From NCBI GenBank assembly GCA_947627345.1, contig CANQVS010000020.1, positions 1-35,921 of the forward strand: 35,921 nt of DNA, written 5' to 3'. The notes beneath the pieces are model-generated. The model had not been told where the DNA came from, searched no databases, and saw only the letters and a program-made list of their open reading frames with translations. Shown piece by piece: positions 1 to 7,564 of the stretch (the first letter of the stretch is position 1; every line of letters begins with the position of its first letter). This stretch comes from an uncultured Clostridia bacterium. Lineage in GTDB: Bacteria > Bacillota > Clostridia > Oscillospirales > Acutalibacteraceae. Both the position numbers and the translations under genes were made by a program.

Positions 1-181
1 GGAGATATAAAAATTAAGAATTAAAATTTAAAGGTAAACTTTTAAATACTTTTCATATCGGATTTAGAGGAAAAGTTCCTAAAAAGTCTACAGCAGATCC
101 TTTCCTCCCTATCCAAAACAAGACAGAGGCGAAAAGGTTTGGGGGATTGACTTTTCTGAGAGGGACTGCAATGTCTGACGT
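1..181. repeat. ~183-bp intergenic repeat, array A unit 1
   Basis: First of two head-to-tail copies. Each unit opens with GGAGATATAAAAATTAAGAA and closes with GAGAGGGACTGCAATGTCTG followed by ACG and one more base. Units 1 and 2 differ by scattered substitutions and short indels only. Inside the unit, TCCAAA and a downstream TTTGGG can pair (one G-T wobble), and the same pairing is possible in all four full units in the window. No long open frame runs through it and I see no terminal inverted repeats. The unit may extend left beyond the window. Orientation is arbitrary. Confidence 0.85.
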
Positions 182-364
182 GGAGATATAAAAATTAAGA
201 ATTAAAAATTTAAAGGTAAACTTTTAAATACTTTTCAAATCCGATTTAAAGGAAAAGTTTTTAAAAAGTCTACATCAGAACCTGTCCTCCCTATCCAAAA
301 CAAGACAGAGGCGAAAAGGTTTGGGGGATATGAATTATCCGAGAGGGACTGCAATGTCTGACGC
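182..364. repeat. ~183-bp intergenic repeat, array A unit 2
   Basis: Second tandem copy, 183 bp, directly abutting unit 1 with no spacer. It shares the opening GGAGATATAAAA block, the CCTATCCAAAACAAGACAGA core, the AGAGGCGAAAAGGTTTGGGG block and the closing GAGAGGGACTGC block. It is much closer to unit 1 than to the copies near 7.2-7.5 kb, which suggests local duplication or homogenisation. Confidence 0.85.
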
Positions 365-378
365 GGAGATATAAAAAT
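365..378. repeat. partial third repeat unit, array A
   Basis: GGAGATATAAAAAT restarts the repeat's opening block, then the match stops just before the -35 box of the next gene. Array B ends in the same way, so truncation after the opening block may be a property of these arrays. Confidence 0.6.
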
Positions 379-379
379 A

Positions 380-408
380 TTGAAAAAAATGTCGTAATAT
401 GGTATATT
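380..408 (+). promoter_or_regulatory. sigma-A type promoter for the DUF1015 gene
   Basis: TTGAAA (380-385), a 17-bp spacer, then TATATT (403-408), about 30 bp ahead of the start codon. It begins directly after the truncated repeat unit. Confidence 0.6.
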
Positions 409-438
409 TTAGGGGATAGAAATTTTTAGGGGTGCGTT

Positions 439-1629
439 ATGAAATATTTTTCTCCTGCGGATATACTTATTCCGAAAAAGGATTTTGACAAATGGGCGGT
501 TGTAGCCTGCGACCAATATACATCCGAAGTCCATTATTGGATGGATGTTGAGAGGATAGTCGAGGGCTATCCGTCTGCTCTTAATATTATTCTGCCCGAG
601 GTATATCTGAAAAAGGATAATAAAAAACGCATTGATAAAATTAACAAAACGATGAGAGAGTATCTTGAAGATGAAGTTTTCGAGGAATATAAAAACTCTA
701 TGATTTATGTTGAGCGCGAGTCAAATCATACCGTTCGCAGGGGACTGGTCGGAGTTATTGACCTTGAGGACTACGAGTACACAAGCAAAAGCAACGCACT
801 CATCAGAGCGACCGAGGCCACTGTACTCGACCGTATTCCGCCGAGAATTGAAATAAGAAAAAACGCAACTCTCGAAATGCCTCACGTTATACTTTTGGTA
901 GACGACCCCGAACTTTCGGTTATAGAGCCGTTAAAAGATAAGAAAGAGAATTTTAAGCCCGTGTATAATTTCAATCTTATGAAAGGCGGAGGACATATTG
1001 ACGGACGGCTTTTAGATGAAAAATCGGTACGCGAGGTGCAAAACGCTCTCGATAAGCTTATGGAGAAGAATACTGACGGAATGCTTTTTGCCGTAGGCGA
1101 CGGCAATCATTCGCTTGCAACAGCTAAGGAATGTTATAATCTTTCCAAAAATCCGCTTCAAAGATACGCGTTAGTCGAGATTGTAAATATTCACGATAAA
1201 AGTATAGAGTTCGAGCCGATTTACAGAGTGCTTTTTAATGTCGACGAAAAGGATTTCCTCGACAATTTTAAAATTTATACCGACCATATGGGCGGTCAAA
1301 ATACGCAATGGTTTGAATATGTATCTACTAAAAAAAGCGGTTTTATGGAGGTTAAGACAACATCAAAGCTTCCGATTGGAACGTTGCAGGGATTTATTGA
1401 CCGCTATATTCAAAGACATCAGGACGTAAAGGTCGATTACATACACGGAAGCGAGGTTGTAAGAAAGCTTTGTCAAACTCCGAACACATTAGGATTTCTT
1501 TTTGACGGTATGAAAAAATCGGAGCTTTTCCCCGCAATATCCGCTGACGGTTCTCTCCCGAGAAAAACATTTTCTATGGGACACGCAATTGACAAAAGAT
1601 TTTATATTGAGGCAAGAAAAATCAGGTAA
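439..1629 (+). CDS. DUF1015 family protein
   Basis: A 396-aa soluble protein resembling the DUF1015 family, whose biochemical role is not settled. The N-terminus MKYFSPADILIPKK and the later GGGHIDG and FAVGDGNHSLATAK segments are the recognisable blocks; the DGNH motif corresponds to the conserved Asp-Gly-His-His region of the family, with Asn in place of the first His. From memory, relatives often sit beside serine-biosynthesis genes in other anaerobes, but here the gene stands alone between a repeat array and its own terminator. It has no signal peptide or membrane segment. The start is supported by AGGGGTG a few bases upstream and a good promoter. Family assignment is fairly secure; function is unknown. 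Confidence 0.85.
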   Translation: MKYFSPADILIPKKDFDKWAVVACDQYTSEVHYWMDVERIVEGYPSALNIILPEVYLKKDNKKRIDKINKTMREYLEDEVFEEYKNSMIYVERESNHTVRRGLVGVIDLEDYEYTSKSNALIRATEATVLDRIPPRIEIRKNATLEMPHVILLVDDPELSVIEPLKDKKENFKPVYNFNLMKGGGHIDGRLLDEKSVREVQNALDKLMEKNTDGMLFAVGDGNHSLATAKECYNLSKNPLQRYALVEIVNIHDKSIEFEPIYRVLFNVDEKDFLDNFKIYTDHMGGQNTQWFEYVSTKKSGFMEVKTTSKLPIGTLQGFIDRYIQRHQDVKVDYIHGSEVVRKLCQTPNTLGFLFDGMKKSELFPAISADGSLPRKTFSMGHAIDKRFYIEARKIR

Positions 1630-1660
1630 AGGCTGTCATCCGACAGCCTTTTTATTTTAG
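1630..1660 (+). terminator. intrinsic terminator after the DUF1015 gene
   Basis: An 8-bp perfect stem, AGGCTGTC (1630-1637) and GACAGCCT (1642-1649), with a 4-nt loop and a T-rich tail. It starts one base after the stop codon. Confidence 0.9.
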
Positions 1661-1774
1661 AGAAAACTGCGCTTTCTTTAAAAATCATTTAGATTGCCGA
1701 GAAAAATTTTTAAAATTATCCTATAAATTTTCTCTTTTGCGTCGTCTTAATATACAGAAGGGAAACAAAATAGT

Positions 1775-2260
1775 ATGAGAAACAGTAAATACGAAAAATT
1801 CGAGCAGATTTACCGTGAATACAAGGACATAGTTTTCAGAATCTCGTTTCTTTATCTTAAAGATTACCAACTCGCGGAGGACGCTTCGCAGGAAACATTC
1901 ATAAAGGTGCTTAAAAAAATCAGGTCGCTCAAAGATATGTCAAAAATAAAACCGTGGATTTCCGCAATTGCGGTAAATGTCTGCAAAGATAAACTTAAAA
2001 GCAGGTCGCGTTTTGAAATTTTGAACGGAAATTCCCTAATTAACGAACCTGCCGATAATGAGAATTCTGATGACAGACTGACCGTAGTTGAGGCAGTCAA
2101 AAAGCTTGATTTGCCGTTTAGAGAGGTTGTTATACTTTACTACTATCAGGAACTTACTCAAAAGGAAATTGCCCGCGTGCTTAATTTAACGCCCGCAAAT
2201 GTCGCTTACAGACTAAGAGAGGCTAAATCCAAATTGAGAAAATACATTAAGGAGGATTAA
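1775..2260 (+). CDS. ECF-type RNA polymerase sigma factor
   Basis: A 161-aa sigma-70 family factor with only regions 2 and 4, the ECF layout. Region 2 (about residues 8-75) includes the DASQETFIKVLKKI segment that contacts core polymerase and the -10 element. Region 4 (about 105-158) has the LPFREVVILYYYQ and LTQKEIARVLNLT helix-turn-helix with the usual RLREAKSKLR tail. An AGAAGGGA ribosome binding site lies 11 bases before the ATG. The stop is one base from the start of the next gene, so translation is probably coupled. In comparable loci the second gene is a membrane anti-sigma factor; that fits the position here but is inferred. I could not define a convincing autoregulated promoter in the AT-rich upstream region. 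Confidence 0.93.
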   Translation: MRNSKYEKFEQIYREYKDIVFRISFLYLKDYQLAEDASQETFIKVLKKIRSLKDMSKIKPWISAIAVNVCKDKLKSRSRFEILNGNSLINEPADNENSDDRLTVVEAVKKLDLPFREVVILYYYQELTQKEIARVLNLTPANVAYRLREAKSKLRKYIKED

Positions 2261-2261
2261 A

Positions 2262-3269
2262 ATGGATAAAATCCGCACCCAAATCGACAAAGAATTAAAC
2301 GAACTTGAACTCCGTTTTTCCGCCGACGATATAAAATCCAAATACAAAAAACAACGCAATAAAAAAATTACTGCCGTAACAACAGGTATTTGCAGTTTCG
2401 TATTAGCATTTGTTATTCTTCTAATTCCGATTATGCCCGAAAACAACTCTATTTTTAAAATGATTATGTCCAAAAATTTTCTAAGCGGAGAAAATAATGC
2501 ACAAGGCGCTAAAACCTACACTTCCTGCACAAGCAAAACTGCACAAACTTCTACCGCTAAAAAACACAAGAAAAATAAAAAACATAAAAATCATAAACGC
2601 CATAAACAGGAGCCGACTGAAAATCAGAATAAAACTATAACTGCTCCGACAAAGCACGAACCCGTTAAAAAACCCTCGCCTGCAACTAAGAAAACAGAAA
2701 CAACCAAACCTAAGGCGACGAAGCCCGCATCCAAGCTTACAAAAAAGGAACTTTTTATCGGTCAGTATCAATACAGCGTTCATTCAGACGGCACGGCTGA
2801 AATTACGGGCTTTGAGGGCGTAAGTATGACCTTAAAAATTCCGTCTGAAATTGACGGATATAAGGTAACAAAAATCGGCAACAGCGCGTTTTCGAGAGCT
2901 ACAAACGCATACAGGGTCATAATACCCGAAGGCGTAACTGATATTGAGGACTTCGCATTTGATGGAGCTTACAGTATCGAAAGCGTAATACTTCCAAACA
3001 GCCTTGAGAGCATCGGTGCGTACGCATTCAGAACGTGTCCGATTAAGAGCATTACCATTCCCGATAATGTTAAATCTATCGGATATTTCGCTTTCGGTGC
3101 CTTTAAAACCCTGACAAATGTCAAGCTCGGAAAGGGAATTGAAAAACTCGGTGTCAACGCATTTTATAAAACCGACGAGCTTGTAATCAGCGGTTATATT
3201 GATACAATTGCATTCAACTACGCAAAGAAAAACGACATTAAATTTATAAATCTCGGTTATGCACACTAA
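2262..3269 (+). CDS. membrane protein with external BspA-type LRR domain; candidate anti-sigma factor
   Basis: A 335-aa bitopic protein. Residues 1-35 are a charged, probably cytoplasmic segment ending in a Lys/Arg cluster. Residues 36-58 form one hydrophobic helix (GICSFVLAFVILLIP). Then comes a long Lys/His/Thr/Pro-rich linker (KKHKKNKKHKNHKRHK and onward), and residues about 165-330 hold LRR_5 (BspA-type) repeats such as VIIPEGVTDIEDFAF and ITIPDNVKSIGYFAF. The positive-inside rule puts the LRR domain outside. The gene starts one base after the sigma factor's stop, with GGAGG upstream. An inner segment, one helix and an outer domain is the architecture of sigma-regulating membrane sensors, but I see no recognised zinc anti-sigma (HxxxCxxC) or RsgI motif, so the anti-sigma role is inferred from position. 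Confidence 0.75.
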   Translation: MDKIRTQIDKELNELELRFSADDIKSKYKKQRNKKITAVTTGICSFVLAFVILLIPIMPENNSIFKMIMSKNFLSGENNAQGAKTYTSCTSKTAQTSTAKKHKKNKKHKNHKRHKQEPTENQNKTITAPTKHEPVKKPSPATKKTETTKPKATKPASKLTKKELFIGQYQYSVHSDGTAEITGFEGVSMTLKIPSEIDGYKVTKIGNSAFSRATNAYRVIIPEGVTDIEDFAFDGAYSIESVILPNSLESIGAYAFRTCPIKSITIPDNVKSIGYFAFGAFKTLTNVKLGKGIEKLGVNAFYKTDELVISGYIDTIAFNYAKKNDIKFINLGYAH

Positions 3270-3279
3270 GGGGGACAGT

Positions 3280-5379
3280 ATGAAAAAATTACTTTCAATT
3301 TTTATAATAACATTATTAATAATATCAACATTTACAGTCGGTGTTAATTCCGTTGAGGGCAAAATCGGGGATAATGTCGTACTTAAAATTGATAAAGGAA
3401 TTTACGCAGTTGATACGGTATATGAACCCGACAGACTTGGAAATTCGGTATTTGAAATTTCGCTTTCGGCAAATCCATGGGAATACAATATTGATGAAAC
3501 AAGCATTAGCGTTAACGGTGAAAAAATAAGTCGTTACACACTTTATACAGAACGTATTTTTCAACCGTCTTATCCCCATATTTCCTATAACTATATCTTC
3601 GTTGCAAAACCCGATGATGAAATTATGGTAAAATCTCACGCTTCTCCGATAACAGAAAGCACAAAAAACGACTGCGTGAATTTTTATCTTGACGAGGGAT
3701 TACGCGCCGAGGTCAAGGAAGAAGTAAATACTGAGAAAAATTTTTCAAATTACGAAGTAACAATAGGATACAGATACAGCGACTATGAGTTAAGCGATTC
3801 TTCAATTGTATTAGGTAACGGCACGATACCCGAATTTAAAAAGAGCGAAAGCGTTAAATCAAGCTATAAAAACTACACCTACTCTTTCAGCGGAAAAATA
3901 GATACGGTTACCGTAACGGGCGCAAGCATAAAAAAGGAAATTTCTTCTGACTATCCGTTTAGAGATATTGACGCGCCGAAGAAAATAGACGGAGATTATA
4001 TTTATGTTATTGATGATGAAAATAACGCCGACCTTGTTAAATACATAGGAAATGATAAATCTCCGAAAATTCCAAAGGAAATTGACGGCCATAAGGTTAA
4101 ATATCTTTACAACACTTTCTCCAATACAAACATAACTGAAATTACTGTCCCGAATTCTGTTGAGGTCATAGGCTCAAAAGCGTTTTATGACTGCATACAC
4201 CTTAAAAATGTCACAATAAACGAAGGTGTTAAGCTAATAAAAGAAAGCGCGTTTGGAAACACGGCTATAACCTCTGTAGAACTTCCGGACAGCGTGGAGG
4301 AACTCGGTGCAAGTATTTTTGAGGGACTCAAACTTGAAAAGCTAAAACTCGGAAAAAATATTAAATCCGTAGATTACAGGGCGTTTGATAACTCGGTTGT
4401 AAAAACAGTTTGCGGTTATGCGGATACTGTCGCGGTAATGCTCGCAGAGAACAACAATGCGGGACATTTTGAAAGCTTGGGTGTTACTTATACACGAAAT
4501 GACGCAAAAAAACTTCCGAGCGAAAAGCTTTGCGAGGCTGTTAAAAATGAAATTAAAAGACTTGGGTATACAGTTTTCTCAGAATTTATTACGCCCGAAT
4601 ACCTCGCAAACTCAAAACTTTTTACTTTCTACAGAGACGATTTACTTCATATTCAGGGCAGTTATTTTAAGAACGAATGCGATGACATAGGAACATACAG
4701 ATTTACGACCGAACACCCTTTATATGCGGGAAATGACAATCAATGCGGTTATTACATTTTTAAGGACGGAGAACTTAAAAGCATTATGTACGCGTATTAT
4801 CATAACATCATAGATATAAATGAAATTGCCTCACTTATTCCCGATACTGAAACAATTGACACCCCCAAAGTTCCCGAAAACCCTTTCCCCACCGAATCTA
4901 CAGCCCCCGCAACGGTTTCGTCAACAAAAAAAGCTTTCATATCCCATAATAAAATAAACCTTAAAGCCGGAAAAACCGCCTCGCTAAAGGTTATCGGGGG
5001 CAAGGCTGTAAGCTGGAAAAGCTCTAATAAAAAAATTGTTTCAATTAAAAAAGGCAAGGTAACTGCTCTTAAAAAAGGTACGGCTACAGTTACAGCCCGC
5101 CTGAAAAACGGTCAAAAGCTTAAATCGAAAATAAACGTCCTTAACAATCCTAAGCTTTCTAAAAGCAAAGTTAAGGTTAAAAAGAACAAAACCGTCAGCA
5201 TAAAAATTTCAGGCAAGGCAAGCTCTGTAAACAACAAATACACTAAAACAAAGTTCGCTGAAGTTACCTCTAAAAAATCCGCAAATAAAATTAAAATACG
5301 CGGACTTAAAAAGGGACATACAAAACTCATAATTACCGTAAACGGAAAAGCCCTTGCCATTAAAGTCAAAGTTATTTAA
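3280..5379 (+). CDS. secreted LRR and Big_2 surface protein
   Basis: A 699-aa exported protein. MKKLLSIFIITLLIISTF is a clear signal peptide. Residues about 30-265 form a domain I do not recognise. About 271-390 carry LRR_5 repeats (ITVPNSVEVIGSKAF, VELPDSVEELGASIF), about 400-525 a second unassigned segment, and about 548-628 a very Lys-rich Big_2 Ig-like domain (SWKSSNKKIVSIKKGKVTAL), with a related basic tail to 699. No LPXTG or membrane anchor is visible, so the basic C-terminus may hold it to the wall by charge (inference). The ATG at 3280 has AGGGGGA at ideal distance; an earlier in-frame ATG at 3259 overlaps the preceding gene and lacks such a site. As the third gene of the sigma-factor operon it may be a target or partner of the sensor. 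Confidence 0.8.
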   Translation: MKKLLSIFIITLLIISTFTVGVNSVEGKIGDNVVLKIDKGIYAVDTVYEPDRLGNSVFEISLSANPWEYNIDETSISVNGEKISRYTLYTERIFQPSYPHISYNYIFVAKPDDEIMVKSHASPITESTKNDCVNFYLDEGLRAEVKEEVNTEKNFSNYEVTIGYRYSDYELSDSSIVLGNGTIPEFKKSESVKSSYKNYTYSFSGKIDTVTVTGASIKKEISSDYPFRDIDAPKKIDGDYIYVIDDENNADLVKYIGNDKSPKIPKEIDGHKVKYLYNTFSNTNITEITVPNSVEVIGSKAFYDCIHLKNVTINEGVKLIKESAFGNTAITSVELPDSVEELGASIFEGLKLEKLKLGKNIKSVDYRAFDNSVVKTVCGYADTVAVMLAENNNAGHFESLGVTYTRNDAKKLPSEKLCEAVKNEIKRLGYTVFSEFITPEYLANSKLFTFYRDDLLHIQGSYFKNECDDIGTYRFTTEHPLYAGNDNQCGYYIFKDGELKSIMYAYYHNIIDINEIASLIPDTETIDTPKVPENPFPTESTAPATVSSTKKAFISHNKINLKAGKTASLKVIGGKAVSWKSSNKKIVSIKKGKVTALKKGTATVTARLKNGQKLKSKINVLNNPKLSKSKVKVKKNKTVSIKISGKASSVNNKYTKTKFAEVTSKKSANKIKIRGLKKGHTKLIITVNGKALAIKVKVI

Positions 5380-5410
5380 CTATTTCTCCTAATCCATTTC
5401 CAATAAATGT

Positions 5411-5454
5411 TAAAGCAAAAGGACATCTCAAATTGAGATGTCCTTTTGCTTTAA
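5411..5454. terminator. bidirectional intrinsic terminator between convergent genes
   Basis: A near-perfect 20-bp inverted repeat, AAAGCAAAAGGACATCTCAA and its complement, with T runs on both sides. It lies between the ends of the LRR/Big_2 gene (rightward) and the esterase gene (leftward) and can serve both. Confidence 0.9.
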
Positions 5455-5465
5455 TTTTATTTGTT

Positions 5466-7061
5466 TTATCTTAGTATTCCCCACGATAAAAACTCAGGAA
5501 ATACAATTCTCCACCAAGCCTCGTTATGTTCGCCGTTTTCTTCGATTGAAAGCTTTATTTTATCCGGGCTGTAACCGCCTGATATAAGCCGTTTATTCAT
5601 TGAAATAACGTCGGGATAAAGCTCGTTTTCAAGCCCTACATTGCCGTTATAGATGTAAAGCTTCGGAATATCTTCCGCAGTAAAATCAAATTTTGCGAGA
5701 TAGGAATTCCAGACATTTGAATCAAAGAGTAAAAACGCGGGAGAAAGCGCTCCTATTGAGCCGAATTTATCCTTGTTTTCAAGTCCTATATAAAATGCCT
5801 CCAGTCCGCCCGAGCTTGAACCAACTATACTGTTGTCAACTCTCGCGGGAGAGGAATTGTAATTCTTCTGCACATAAGGCATAACGGTATTTACAACAAA
5901 TTCGGAGAACTGCTTACCCGTACGGCTTGAAAATTCATTCGCATATTGCGGAATAACTTTACCTAAATCAGGGGTCAGCTCGCTGTCACGTTTACTGTTT
6001 CCGTTGTCGATGCCGACAATGATAACTCCTCTTGCGCCGTTTGACATCATAGATTCAACCGCGTCGGTAACCTCCCAACCGCCGTAGCCGTCGCTGTGGT
6101 CTTCATCAAAGAGGTTTTGACCGTCCATTAGATAGACTGTTTTAAATTTATCGGCAGATGAAGCCTGATAATCGGCGGGCGTCCAAATCCAGATTTTCTT
6201 ATTATAACCCGATGGGTATTTTAAATAGGTCTTTGTAATTTTACCGCCGTCTGCACCCGTGTTCGCGTATGTTCCGACAAGCATACCCTTAGAGTTTGAG
6301 CTGTCAGAAATGAAAAATCCCGAGCTTGCTTTGTTAACGGGGATATTTACAGTCTGCTGGTTTGAACCGTTGTTAAAAATTATTCTGTCGTATTTATCAA
6401 CGTCAACGGTTGAAAAATAAGTTTTCTCGCTGTAATCGTTGGTCGTATACTTAGTAATCTGAGTGCCGGGCCACGCCTTTTCACCGTCGCCCGTTTGTGA
6501 ATTATAGAGGAAAAAGTGCACCTTTGACCAGTTCTTGTTATTTGTAAAGTATATGTCGATTTTACTCTTTACCGCAGGATTCGGAGCTGTCGCCTCGGTT
6601 GGTGTTGTCGCGGTTTCCGTTGCAGTCGAAAGCGTCTGTGTTTCCGTGGGTAAGGTTGTCGGCTCCTGTGTATCTGTCTGTGTTTCTGTGGGTAAAGTTG
6701 TCGGCTCCTGCGTAGTTGTCTGCGGTTCAGTTATGGTCTGCGTTTCGGTCGCCGTAGGAGTAGTTGGCTGTGTAGTTTCCTCTATCGGCATTTCCTCTAT
6801 CTGTGCCACAACCTTCTGAATTTTTGTAACATCCATAATATTTACCATTCCGTCTAAATTTGTATCGGCAAGCTGTGCCTGTTCGCCTGTAAGGGTTACC
6901 AGATGTACGATATGCCTTTGGATAAGCGTAGCGTCCTTAATGGTTAGATTTTTATCCATATTTACATCGCCGTTTTTGTACTCGTTGTACGACCTTGCAA
7001 AAACCTGCATTCCGCCAAATATCAAAAATAGCGAAAGTAAAATTGCAGTAACACGTTTCAT
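5466..7061 (-). CDS. dockerin-CBM26-esterase, likely amylosome component
   Basis: A 531-aa secreted modular enzyme. Order: signal peptide (1-22); type I dockerin (about 30-88) with two calcium-loop repeats, GDVNMDKN and ADTNLDGM; Thr/Pro/Glu-rich linker (about 92-160) with a tandem 14-aa repeat; CBM26-like starch-binding module (about 166-245, with YFTNNKNWSKV, AWPGT and IIFNNGSNQQTVNI); and an alpha/beta-hydrolase of the esterase D/IroE type (about 275-530). The nucleophile is probably S416 in GSSSGG and the catalytic His H512 in ENGEHNEAWW. The dockerin should plug it into a cohesin scaffold; CBM26 points to starch. An esterase on a starch complex could remove acyl groups from starch or attached material, but the substrate is inferred. 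The ribosome binding site is AGAGGTG and the promoter is strong. No cohesin gene lies in this window. Confidence 0.88.
   Translation of the reverse strand: MKRVTAILLSLFLIFGGMQVFARSYNEYKNGDVNMDKNLTIKDATLIQRHIVHLVTLTGEQAQLADTNLDGMVNIMDVTKIQKVVAQIEEMPIEETTQPTTPTATETQTITEPQTTTQEPTTLPTETQTDTQEPTTLPTETQTLSTATETATTPTEATAPNPAVKSKIDIYFTNNKNWSKVHFFLYNSQTGDGEKAWPGTQITKYTTNDYSEKTYFSTVDVDKYDRIIFNNGSNQQTVNIPVNKASSGFFISDSSNSKGMLVGTYANTGADGGKITKTYLKYPSGYNKKIWIWTPADYQASSADKFKTVYLMDGQNLFDEDHSDGYGGWEVTDAVESMMSNGARGVIIVGIDNGNSKRDSELTPDLGKVIPQYANEFSSRTGKQFSEFVVNTVMPYVQKNYNSSPARVDNSIVGSSSGGLEAFYIGLENKDKFGSIGALSPAFLLFDSNVWNSYLAKFDFTAEDIPKLYIYNGNVGLENELYPDVISMNKRLISGGYSPDKIKLSIEENGEHNEAWWRIVFPEFLSWGILR
6634..6717 (-). 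repeat. 42-bp tandem repeat in the esterase linker
   Basis: Two copies (6634-6675 and 6676-6717) encode the repeated Thr/Pro/Glu/Gln-rich 14-residue linker unit between the dockerin and the CBM26 module. Such repeats commonly change copy number by slippage and would alter tether length. Confidence 0.75.
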
Positions 7062-7082
7062 TTCAATTCACCTCTTGTTTTA

Positions 7083-7111
7083 ATTATAGTCTTTTAAAAT
7101 CTAAAATGCAA
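7083..7111 (-). promoter_or_regulatory. strong promoter for the dockerin-esterase gene
   Basis: Read leftward: TTGCAT (7111-7106), a 17-bp spacer and a perfect TATAAT (7088-7083), about 20 bp before the ATG. Confidence 0.75.
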
Positions 7112-7130
7112 TAGATTTACAACCTTTCTA

Positions 7131-7182
7131 TGTAAGTTTAAACCTTTTAAGGTGAATTTCATAGACAACCGCTATCTCCGAC
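7131..7182. repeat. decayed partial repeat unit at the left edge of array B
   Basis: AAGTTT at about 7135 and GGTGAATTTCATAGACAACC through CGACGAG align with the closing third of the ~183-bp repeat (GATGAATTTCAGAGAGGGAC through CTGACGA), with many substitutions. It directly precedes the first intact unit, so array B was probably once longer. Confidence 0.4.
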
Positions 7183-7370
7183 GAGTATATAAAATTAAGA
7201 ATTAAGAATCAATAAAGTAAAGGTAACCTTTTAATTCCTATTCAGATTGGATTTAGCGTAAAGGTTTGATAGAGATTTTTCGCAGAATCTGTCCCCCATA
7301 TCCAAAGTGAAATAGAGGCAGAAAAGTTTGGGGGAGATGAATTTCAGAGAGGGACTGCACAGACTGATGT
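7183..7370. repeat. ~183-bp intergenic repeat, array B unit 1
   Basis: A 188-bp unit of the same family as 1-364 and in the same orientation. Shared blocks are AGATATAAAA-like opening sequence, AAAGGTAA with a CTTTTAA follow-on, TATCCAAA, AGAGGCAGAAAAGTTTGGGG and GAGAGGGACTGCA. Here AAAGGT and ACCTTT form a tight inverted repeat with a 1-nt centre. It differs from array A at many positions but nearly matches the next unit. Confidence 0.85.
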
Positions 7371-7550
7371 GGAGATATAAAAGTTAAGAATTAATAAAGT
7401 AATGGTAACCTTTTAATTTCTATTCAGATTGGATTTAGCGTAAAGGTTTGATAGGGATTTTTCGCAGAATCTGTCCCCCATATCCAAAGTGAAATAGAGG
7501 CAGAAAAGTTTGGGGGAGATGAATTTCAGAGAGGGACTGCAATGTCTGAC
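7371..7550. repeat. ~183-bp intergenic repeat, array B unit 2
   Basis: A 180-bp tandem copy joined to unit 1 with no spacer. It is nearly identical to unit 1 apart from a short deletion near its start and the CAATGTCTGAC closing block, which matches array A better than unit 1 does. A fragment of the opening block (7551-7567) follows and runs into the stop codon of the next leftward gene. Confidence 0.85.
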
Positions 7551-7564
7551 GAGGATATATAAAA

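Noticed and set aside
1..378. Tandem direct repeats as a CRISPR array or tRNA cluster
   Set aside because: Units are 181-188 bp and abut with no unique spacers, no cas genes are present, and no cloverleaf or CCA-like end is visible.
1664..1774. Autoregulated ECF promoter before the sigma gene
   Set aside because: TTGCCG and TATAAA are present but 22 bp apart, and no ECF-type -35 AAC motif pair at proper spacing could be fixed without the regulon.
6535..6819. Open frame on the plus strand opposite the esterase linker, rich in Val/Ser/Cys
   Set aside because: It is the antisense of the Thr/Pro/Glu repeat linker; composition follows from the repeat, and it has no ribosome binding site.
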